Below are positions 57,686 to 64,000 of a stretch of 64,000 nucleotides of DNA, piece after piece. Positions within the stretch are counted from its first letter, which is position 1. Every line of letters starts with the position of its first letter. A program made the translations under genes and the position numbers. The stretch is taken from contig NZ_FQTV01000012.1 of the NCBI RefSeq assembly GCF_900128905.1, positions 101,855-165,854 of the forward strand, in the 5' to 3' direction. Below the pieces are notes generated by a model that was given only the letters and a program-made list of their open reading frames with translations, ran no database searches and was not told the origin of the DNA. Origin of the DNA: Bacteroides luti (GTDB lineage: Bacteria > Bacteroidota > Bacteroidia > Bacteroidales > Bacteroidaceae).

Positions 57686-57722
57686 TATTTTTCTGTTTTA
57701 TTAAACTTAGTGTTAACACCTA

Positions 57723-59597
57723 TTACCAACCAGGATTCTGTTTAAACTCAGGATAAAGACTTGTATCAGACTTTTTCAAAGGTAACCAGTAATGCTTTTC
57801 AGTAAAGTTGCGAGTTAAAATTACTTTTTCTGTAAATCCACTTACTGCATTTTTTGTAGGATCTGCCTTATCGAAAACTCCAGAACGAATAAATTCCTGT
57901 GAAGTTTTAATATTATAAGGAGATTCAGTAAGTAATAACCAACGACGCAAATCATTAAAACGATGTCCTTCATAAGCCAATTCTACGGCGCGTTCACGGC
58001 GAAGCTCACCCATAAAGCCATTTAATGAGCCAGTATATTTAGCATTCATCTCTTTTACTCCTGCACGTTTACGAATTTTGTTAACAGCGTCAACTGCAGT
58101 CAATGAACAGTTTGATGATTTACCCATAGCCGATTCAGAAGCATTTGCTGCTGATTCAGCATACATTAAATAAATATCAGCTAAGCGCATCCAGCTCAGA
58201 TGAATATGAAAGTGATTGCTCCATCCATATCCGTCATCGAATTTATTACATTTAATAGGAATAAACTTGTAAAGCAAATATCCGGTACGGCTTCCTTTAG
58301 TAGCATCACGTAACTGACCGGAAGTATATAAGCTGGCATAGCGAAGTGGTTCGTTCTCTGAACTCAAATTACCTTCTACTACTTTCACACCATCGTATAC
58401 AATATCATGGTAAAAACGTGGATCGCGTCCTTTCCAAGGATAGGTTGCATCAAAACCCGATTCTGCGTCAGTTAAAGGCAATCCATTAGCCATACCATAA
58501 TAGTTAACATAATTGGCTGTAGGAAGTGATATAACTCCAGCGTCATTAAGAATTCCGGTACCAAACTGCTTACTTAAGCCCCAGTTTGTATCATTCCATC
58601 CATAAGAAGGTCCACGGAAAATAGCTTCTGTTGAACCAGGCATCAAACCATCTTTTCCGATTGTATAAAACAAGTCAGAGTAATTTTTAAAATCTACCAA
58701 CGAATATTGTGTCTGACCACTTTCAACCAATGTGAGCAATTCACCAAATGCTTCGGCTGCTCTCTTGCACAAATCTTTGTTGTATGATTTAGATTTTTGA
58801 GATTCATAGTTCATTAATGGACTACCTGCCCACAACAGATCTTTACCTAAGTAACCTAATGCCATAATCTTATTGATACGTAATTGGTTCTTACCCAAAG
58901 TGTTCTTTCCTGCATTTGTGTTATCCCAGTTGATAGGCAGTAAGTCGGCAGCCTTGCGAAAATCTGCAGCTGCTTTTTCTGCACATTCCTGATAGCTAAG
59001 TCGAGGAAGAGTCAATGGTTCTCCAGAAGGAAGTACAGTGTCGATATAAGGCAAACCTCCGAAGTATTGCATCAACTCAAAATGGAACCATCCACGAAAG
59101 AAGTACAGCTGTCCTTCAATTAGGTTACGTTCTTCGTCAGTAGCATCAGTCATCAAATTTAAGTTAGCAAGCCCCATATTGGCTTTGCGAATTCCATACC
59201 ATGCAAGTGGCCATAATGACTTTCCGAAACGGTCATTAGAAGTCGTAGAATTACTCTTACGATCCATCCAACCGCTTTGCCAGCCATCATGTTCGGATTG
59301 CCATCCCCAGAAATCACCTTGGTCTATCTTATAGCACATGTGATAGTCAATACCTACATTCATAATTTCATCTTCTCCCCAGTTAAAGGAATCACTCCAA
59401 TAACCTTTTGCAAAATCAGGAATGCAATAATATAGCTCTTCCGTGTAACCTTGGAAGTTGGTGAAATCTTTAAAAGCATCCGTTGCGGAAATATCAGAGT
59501 CGGGTGCTTTATCCAGATAGTCAGTACATGAAGTTGTACTTAGCAGGCACATAACCATTAAGCCGCTTAAAAAATATTTATATATATACTTTTTCAT
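57723..59597 (-). CDS. xusB: SusD-like glycan-binding lipoprotein (XusB position)
   Basis: This 624-residue RagB/SusD family lipoprotein has a lipobox CLLSTTSC (Cys about 25) followed by TDYLDKAPDSDISATDAFKD. Typical helices are EGQLYFFRGWFHFELMQYFGG and WMRLADIYLMYAESAANASES, and the C-terminal block is LRRERAVELAYEGHRFNDLRRW, ending FKQNPGW. It forms the lid of the first SusC protein, whose gene ends 10 bases upstream. XusB/SusD proteins of this position bind xylan oligosaccharides at the cell surface. Confidence 0.95.
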   Translation of the reverse strand: MKKYIYKYFLSGLMVMCLLSTTSCTDYLDKAPDSDISATDAFKDFTNFQGYTEELYYCIPDFAKGYWSDSFNWGEDEIMNVGIDYHMCYKIDQGDFWGWQSEHDGWQSGWMDRKSNSTTSNDRFGKSLWPLAWYGIRKANMGLANLNLMTDATDEERNLIEGQLYFFRGWFHFELMQYFGGLPYIDTVLPSGEPLTLPRLSYQECAEKAAADFRKAADLLPINWDNTNAGKNTLGKNQLRINKIMALGYLGKDLLWAGSPLMNYESQKSKSYNKDLCKRAAEAFGELLTLVESGQTQYSLVDFKNYSDLFYTIGKDGLMPGSTEAIFRGPSYGWNDTNWGLSKQFGTGILNDAGVISLPTANYVNYYGMANGLPLTDAESGFDATYPWKGRDPRFYHDIVYDGVKVVEGNLSSENEPLRYASLYTSGQLRDATKGSRTGYLLYKFIPIKCNKFDDGYGWSNHFHIHLSWMRLADIYLMYAESAANASESAMGKSSNCSLTAVDAVNKIRKRAGVKEMNAKYTGSLNGFMGELRRERAVELAYEGHRFNDLRRWLLLTESPYNIKTSQEFIRSGVFDKADPTKNAVSGFTEKVILTRNFTEKHYWLPLKKSDTSLYPEFKQNPGW

Positions 59598-59607
59598 GTT
59601 ATTTCTT

Positions 59608-62600
59608 TTAAAGATTGAATTTTATTCCCAAATTGAAACGTTTCAACGTAGGATAAGCTCCTTGAGAAGCCAAGCCTGTACCGGCAAAGTTTGATTCACG
59701 GTCGTCTGGCATACGTGTCCATACCCACAAATTGTTACCATTCAAATAAATTTTCAGGTTAGAGAGACCAATTCTCTTTATCCAACCGTCAGTAAATGTA
59801 TAAGCAATTTCAGCATTCTTCAAACGAATAAACGAACCGTCATAGTGGAAGCGAGCTCCATCATAATAACTTGGTGTAGAATTCCAACGCGGCATGGGTG
59901 CATCTGCATTTGTATTTCCAGCTGTCCAGTAAGAACCTTCATCAAAAACTGTATCCAAGTTACCGTTCAGTGACGTAAAGGATACATAACGATCAACATT
60001 AGTTACTCCATAGAACTGAAGAAAAGCACTGAATCCTTTCCATTCAAAACCAACAGTAGCATTGTATGTATTTTGAGGAGTTCCGGTATATCCATAAGGT
60101 GCGTTATCATTAGTATCAATCACTCCGTCGCCATTAAAGTCGACAATAACATATTGACCTGGTAATTTCTGGTTATCATTTGTATTGTGATCAGTCATAC
60201 CAATCACTTCATCCCACGTATTTGCATATCCATTATCCAGATAAGAATGATCCTGTCCAATTGCGTATCCTGCCGTTTTTTGATAATTGGGCAATAATTG
60301 TGCATCATCATATTGTAATACTTTATTTTCGGCATGCGTCATATTGAAATTACCCCATAGGCGGAGCCCGTTCTTAAACATTTTATTCAGGCGTAATTCC
60401 AACTCATATCCTTTTGTGCGAACCTTACCAAGATTGGCTGTGGGAGCTGTGGTTCCAAAATATGAAGGAACAGAACGATTACCACCTGATACGAGAATGT
60501 CTGAACGGTTTTCATGGAAAAACTCTGCACTACCAGCTATTAGACCTCCAAACAATGAATAGTCAATACCCAAGTTCTGCTTTACTGCTTTTTCCCAGTG
60601 TACATCTTCATTACCTACTGATGATTCACGATACCATGTATAAGGACTGTTTTCTCCTTTAGGTCCCATCATAGCAATACTTCTGTTTGCACCTGATCCG
60701 TATGCCCATTGAGTGGCGTATAACCAACGAGATCCAACATTATCATCACCAATTTCTCCATAAGAGTATCTAATTTTCAGCATGTCTACGTATTTCTTAA
60801 TTGGATTGAAGAATTTCTCTTCACTAATCATCCATCCTAAGGCACCTGAATTAAAGAAAGCGAAACGATTCTTTGCACTAAATTTTTCAGAACCATTATA
60901 AGCACCGTTATATTCAGCGAAATACTTGTCGGCATAATTATATGTAGTACGGAAAGCCCAGTCTTCACGATAGTGGGTAAATTCACTACCAGTTGCACGT
61001 TCAGTACGGTTGAATACACCCATTGCAGAAACTCCATGTTTACCAAACTGTCCAGCCCAATTTAACTGTCCCTGATAGAACAAGTTTCGCTGAGTGTAAT
61101 TATTATCTATAGAACCACCGGATGTAGTCCATTGAATTCCCTCTTGAAAGTCGAAGTTATTATTACTGTTACCAGATTCTTTGTACTTAATTTCTCCCGT
61201 ATCAGGATCTATCCATTTAAATTGTGTATTGTGATAAAGGTCATTTATACCACGGTCTGTTTCCAAAAATACATTATCTAATGATATCGTGGCATTTGCT
61301 TTCAATCCTTTCAAAAAGAAGCTTAGATCTTGTTCAAGGGTAAAGTCTGTGTTTATACGAGTAGTTGTATTCTTTTCAGCACCACTGATTGCCAAATTCA
61401 CAATAGAGTTAGGTGCACCTTGTGTATCAGCAGGATAATATCCCCATGTTCCATCAGAATATCTAGGAAGAAATGCATCTGATGGTGCACTGTAGGCGGC
61501 TTGCCATAACTGTGAAGCTCCGAATGAATCATTACTGATATTCCAAGGAGAACGTTTAAGGCCATGTGACCCTGCAATATTAGCTTTCAAAACAGTAGTT
61601 TTTGTTAACTGGAAATCTAAATTACTTCGCACATTAATACGGTTATATCCATATCCTGACTGATATCCACGATTGTTATCCCATTCACGAAATAAATCAC
61701 CTTCGTGTTGAAAATCTACTGCCGCAAAGTATTTTACAAATTTTGTACCACCCGAAATGTTAACATTCGCATTATAAGCCATTGCATAATCTTTAAACAG
61801 CTCTTTTTGCCAATCTACATCCGGATAGCGTTCTGCTTCTTCCAAGTTAGCCGGATTACGGTATTTATCCATAATTTCGGCAGGTGTAATATTACCCCAT
61901 GAATCAGGATTTAAACCTAGTTCGTTCTCAATTGCTTGATTACGTACATATAGAGCATCCGCAGAAGCCATAGAGCGTGGTAACTTAGATACTACTTTTG
62001 CTGTAGCATTAAGACCAACTTCTATTTTGGCTTTACCTTCATTTCCGCGCTTTGTAGTAATCAAGATAACACCATTTGCTCCCTTTACACCGTAAACGGC
62101 AGTTGCAGATGCATCTTTTAAAACAGAAACTGATTGTACAGAACTGATGTCCACGCTATTCATAGGGCGTTCTATTCCATCTACTAAAATTAATGGATCA
62201 CTATTGTTCCATGAACTGATACCACGAATAACGATTCTTGGGTCTTCTTCACCCGGCATACCTGTACTGGCTGTAGTAACTACACCTGGCAGGTTACCTG
62301 TTAAGGCAGCACCAATATCTGCTACACCACCAGCACGTTCCAGTACTTTACCTGTTGTTTGTGTAATTGCACCAACAACACTGGCTTTTTTTTGCTGTCC
62401 ATAACCAACGACTACAACTTCTTCTAATTGTTCAGAAGCGTCATCTAATGTAATCCTCAACTTCTTATTATCAATAACTTTTATTTCTTTTTTCTTCATA
62501 CCAATGTATGAAACAACTAACACTGAATTTCTTGGTACAGACAACGTAAAGTTTCCGTCAATATCTGTAATTGTACCTATTGAACTATTACCTTTCAGTG

Positions 62601-62751
62601 TTATATTGGCACCGATAATAGTTTCTCCTTTACTATCGAATATTGATCCCGTTACTTTTATTCTGTCTTGTGCATAAGCTGTAACGCTGATTAACAGCAG
62701 ACATAAAATCAAGTAAGGAATCTTTTGTAATTGTTTTTTTACATTTTCCAT
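59608..62751 (-). CDS. xusA: SusC-like TonB-dependent xylan receptor (XusA position)
   Basis: This 1047-residue outer-membrane receptor is the first large gene of the leftward xylan operon. It has a signal peptide (to TAYAQ, about residue 28), a carboxypeptidase-D-regulatory-like domain (IKVTGSIFDSKGETIIGANITLKG, DIDGNFTLSVP), the motif LEEVVVVGYGQQKKASVVGAI, a plug with DPLILVDGIERP and TAVYGVKGANGVILITTKRG, and a barrel ending NLGIKFNL. The order SusC-SusD-SusC-SusD-SGBP-GH10 matches known xylan utilisation systems, so the likely cargo is (arabino)xylo-oligosaccharides. The promoter is probably near 63250-63365, leaving a long leader with one possible small gene. Confidence 0.94.
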   Translation of the reverse strand: MENVKKQLQKIPYLILCLLLISVTAYAQDRIKVTGSIFDSKGETIIGANITLKGNSSIGTITDIDGNFTLSVPRNSVLVVSYIGMKKKEIKVIDNKKLRITLDDASEQLEEVVVVGYGQQKKASVVGAITQTTGKVLERAGGVADIGAALTGNLPGVVTTASTGMPGEEDPRIVIRGISSWNNSDPLILVDGIERPMNSVDISSVQSVSVLKDASATAVYGVKGANGVILITTKRGNEGKAKIEVGLNATAKVVSKLPRSMASADALYVRNQAIENELGLNPDSWGNITPAEIMDKYRNPANLEEAERYPDVDWQKELFKDYAMAYNANVNISGGTKFVKYFAAVDFQHEGDLFREWDNNRGYQSGYGYNRINVRSNLDFQLTKTTVLKANIAGSHGLKRSPWNISNDSFGASQLWQAAYSAPSDAFLPRYSDGTWGYYPADTQGAPNSIVNLAISGAEKNTTTRINTDFTLEQDLSFFLKGLKANATISLDNVFLETDRGINDLYHNTQFKWIDPDTGEIKYKESGNSNNNFDFQEGIQWTTSGGSIDNNYTQRNLFYQGQLNWAGQFGKHGVSAMGVFNRTERATGSEFTHYREDWAFRTTYNYADKYFAEYNGAYNGSEKFSAKNRFAFFNSGALGWMISEEKFFNPIKKYVDMLKIRYSYGEIGDDNVGSRWLYATQWAYGSGANRSIAMMGPKGENSPYTWYRESSVGNEDVHWEKAVKQNLGIDYSLFGGLIAGSAEFFHENRSDILVSGGNRSVPSYFGTTAPTANLGKVRTKGYELELRLNKMFKNGLRLWGNFNMTHAENKVLQYDDAQLLPNYQKTAGYAIGQDHSYLDNGYANTWDEVIGMTDHNTNDNQKLPGQYVIVDFNGDGVIDTNDNAPYGYTGTPQNTYNATVGFEWKGFSAFLQFYGVTNVDRYVSFTSLNGNLDTVFDEGSYWTAGNTNADAPMPRWNSTPSYYDGARFHYDGSFIRLKNAEIAYTFTDGWIKRIGLSNLKIYLNGNNLWVWTRMPDDRESNFAGTGLASQGAYPTLKRFNLGIKFNL

Positions 62752-62921
62752 CTTTTTTAGATTAAGATATTAATATTTTTCTCTTTTTCCAAATAATCTT
62801 TCTTTCTTGAAAGCAATCAATTTTAACTGTCATCATATTCACATTTCATTCCATTAATTATTAAGGTTAATTACTTGAGGTATTTATTTTTTTAGTAGTT
62901 ACATTCCAGAAATGACTCTGG

Positions 62922-63185
62922 CTATTTTTTCGGCTGCATGATAAGAGCGGAGCAAACTTTAAATATATTTTGAGTCTTGAAATTATATTCACCTGACAAA
63001 GGAGTCGAAACATAAAAATCATTTTCTCTTTTGTAGCTGAAGTTATCAAAGAATAACACTAGATTGCTTATAACCGGCAGATCTTTTGCTTTGTTGAGTA
63101 AATTATAAGAGGCTTTAGAAATACTGAACAGCCATGCTGATGACAACGTGGTTGACCCTAAATTTAGAGATTTTTTATTTTTCAT
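62922..63185 (-). CDS. Possible small hypothetical protein in the xus leader
   Basis: An 87-codon frame (MKNKKSLNLGSTTLSSAWL to SALIMQPKK) lies in the 945-base gap between xusA and the transporter gene, in the xus direction. I recognise no family. It has no clear signal peptide beyond a weakly hydrophobic start, and no obvious ribosome binding site. It could be a real leader gene, a decayed gene or chance. It would be the first frame after the predicted xus promoter region. The remainder of 62752-62921 shows nothing. Confidence 0.25.
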   Translation of the reverse strand: MKNKKSLNLGSTTLSSAWLFSISKASYNLLNKAKDLPVISNLVLFFDNFSYKRENDFYVSTPLSGEYNFKTQNIFKVCSALIMQPKK

Positions 63186-63295
63186 AGTACTTAGATGTCT
63201 GTGCTGATTTTATAGCTTTTAAATGTAGCTTGCTATAAACATAAATTTTCAAAGCGTAAATGTATTAAACATTGATAAAGAATGTTTAAATAAAT

Positions 63296-63365
63296 GATAC
63301 ACGTCTTTTTATATGCGTTACATACTTGCTTTTTTATGTTACATAAAATTTCTTGTATGTTACAT
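63296..63365 (-). promoter_or_regulatory. Four-copy 21-bp-period GTTACAT array upstream of the xus operon
   Basis: GTTACAT occurs at 63317, 63338 and 63359, and GATACAC at 63296, each exactly 21 bp from the next. Two copies are part of the odd palindrome ATGTTACAT, so the orientation is ambiguous. Leftward, minus-strand TACATTTA (63264 to 63257) and TACGCTTTG (63258 to 63250) are imperfect -7 boxes in a position suitable for xus transcription. The word matches the operator of GH43 24350 and the repeats beside HTCS 1. The strand assignment to xus is inference. Confidence 0.6.
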
Positions 63366-63649
63366 GATATCACTTAAGTTGTTGTGATAAAGATGTTTAT
63401 GGAGTATTTGCCAACTTCTGTTGATAAGTTGATTGATGCTTGATGAAAATAATTTTCCCGATTGTTTAACGAACTAACTTCAGAAATAAGCTTGAATTTA
63501 TAATTTTACAAATATTGCTCTTTTTTAAAAAATACAACTATAATAGTTTGTTCTTACTCACTTTGGATAAAATTATGCGATTGTATTACGTCAGTAAATG
63601 AAGATGATAAAATGCCTAAAAAGAAGGGGATGGTTGTGTTGGAAAACAC

Positions 63650-63679
63650 TTTCATTTAATATAAATAGTTGTAACTTTG
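63650..63679 (+). promoter_or_regulatory. Promoter of the EamA/DMT transporter gene
   Basis: TAACTTTG (63672-63679) matches TAnnTTTG, with TTTC 18 bp upstream in the -33 position. The start codon at 63698 lies 19 bases further on. Confidence 0.6.
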
Positions 63680-63697
63680 CACCCAAAATAGTAAAAG

Positions 63698-63908
63698 ATG
63701 CAATATTTTGGCGAAGTACTCTCTTTGGGTGTAGCTATATCCTGGACCGCTACAGCTCTTTTTGCGGAAGTAGCTTGTAAACGGATTGGCTCTTTACAGC
63801 TGAATTTAATCCGAATGTTCCTTTCTTTGTTTTTCCTGGCTATCACTCTGTGGTGGTTTACCGGTGTGCCTTATCCTTTGTATGCCAATTCAGAAACCTG
63901 GTTTTGGT
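63698..63908 (+). pseudogene. EamA/DMT-family transporter gene, interrupted after about 70 codons
   Basis: The frame starts MQYFGEVLSLGVAISWTATA and continues with LFAEVACKRIGSLQLNLIRM, a typical first helix and loop of an EamA (drug/metabolite transporter) membrane protein. A second hydrophobic segment (LFFLAITLWWFTG) follows, then PYPLYANSETWFW. After about 63908 the expected third helix is replaced by NLVEKKSSQN and a stop at 63950-63952. The break coincides with what looks like the end of an insertion sequence. The 3' part of the gene should lie beyond the window. Substrate unknown. Confidence 0.7.
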
Positions 63909-64000
63909 GGTTCTTTTGCAATTTAGTTGAAAAGAAGAGTTCCCAGAACTAGTTTTCTTTTCAGTAGCATGAGCTTTGCCTTTCCATACATCATTCGTTT
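63909..64000. mobile_element. End of an ISL3-like insertion sequence (runs off window)
   Basis: At 63909 the DNA switches to GGTTCTTTTGCAATTTAG, which resembles ISL3-family terminal repeats (GGnTCTTT...). From 63923 on, the minus strand encodes the tail of a transposase. The element therefore has its transposase 3' end at this edge and extends right. The other end and the target duplication (8 bp in ISL3 elements) are outside the window. Confidence 0.6.
63923..64000 (-). CDS. Transposase C-terminus, ISL3-like (partial)
   Basis: The minus strand reads KRMMYGKAKLMLLKRKLVLG then TLLFN and a stop at 63925-63923. The MMYGKAKLxLLKRKL block resembles the closing segment of ISL3-family transposases (RxMYGRAxxxLLRxRxL). 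Only 25 codons are visible, so the family is a judgement from one motif and the adjacent terminal repeat. Confidence 0.6.
   Translation of the reverse strand, partial: KRMMYGKAKLMLLKRKLVLGTLLFN

Noticed and set aside
63598..63780. Plus-strand 60-codon frame before the transporter
   Set aside because: It overlaps the promoter and the start of the EamA-type gene in another frame and has no family resemblance.

Overview
The window comes from a Bacteroidota genome, most probably Bacteroides or a close relative. The evidence is AT-rich DNA, SusC/SusD pairs, two hybrid two-component regulators (HTCS), and promoters of the Bacteroides type (TTTG, 19 bp, TAnnTTTG). The clearest of these promoters lies in front of tRNA-Ser(UGA). 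The species cannot be fixed from the sequence alone. Almost everything between 3.3 and 62.8 kb is plant cell wall polysaccharide utilisation machinery, and the enzyme mix points to a heavily decorated (glucurono)arabinoxylan.

Layout. 1-2.9 kb: the 5' end of a leftward SusC-like receptor, a divergent sensor histidine kinase, and tRNA-Ser. 3.3-14.3 kb: a rightward enzyme run of CE6-like esterase, tandem CE1-CE1 esterase, a second CE1 esterase, GH127, GH95 and GH51. 14.8-18.1 kb: a GH43 remnant and two intact GH43 genes. 18.4-23.7 kb: a SusC/SusD pair. 24.2-26.1 kb: another GH43. 26.2-34.5 kb: two divergent HTCS regulators. 34.5-49.6 kb: rightward GH43, carboxylesterase, DUF3237 protein, GH3, GH27 and two GH31 genes. 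49.7-62.8 kb: a leftward xus-type xylan operon (SusC-SusD-SusC-SusD-DUF1735 lipoprotein-GH10), in the order known from Prevotella bryantii xusABCDE-xyn10C and Bacteroides xylan loci. 63.7-64 kb: the start of an EamA/DMT transporter gene, apparently cut by an ISL3-like insertion sequence.

How the parts fit together. The GH10 xylanase and the Xus proteins would cut and bind xylan at the surface and import fragments. Esterases would remove acetyl and feruloyl groups. GH43, GH51, GH127, GH95, GH27 and GH31 enzymes would strip arabinose, galactose, xylose and similar side groups, and GH3 would finish xylo-oligosaccharides. No alpha-glucuronidase (GH67/GH115) is present in this window.

Most notable. 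(1) Four promoters share one architecture: two direct-repeat half-sites 21 bp apart, with the -7 box beginning exactly 36 bp after the start of the second half-site. A second word (GTTACAT) shows the same 21-bp period at the GH43 24350 promoter and in a four-copy array upstream of the xus operon. These look like HTCS operators and allow a regulon assignment from sequence alone. (2) Several intergenic gaps carry clusters of a short word or palindrome repeated at 20-23 bp (exactly 22 or 23 in the best cases), with a different word in nearly every gap. (3) Gene decay is visible: an SGNH esterase tail, a GH43 tail and an IS-split transporter. (4) One GH43 carries an internal duplication of part of its propeller, in which the second copy has lost a catalytic-site Asp.
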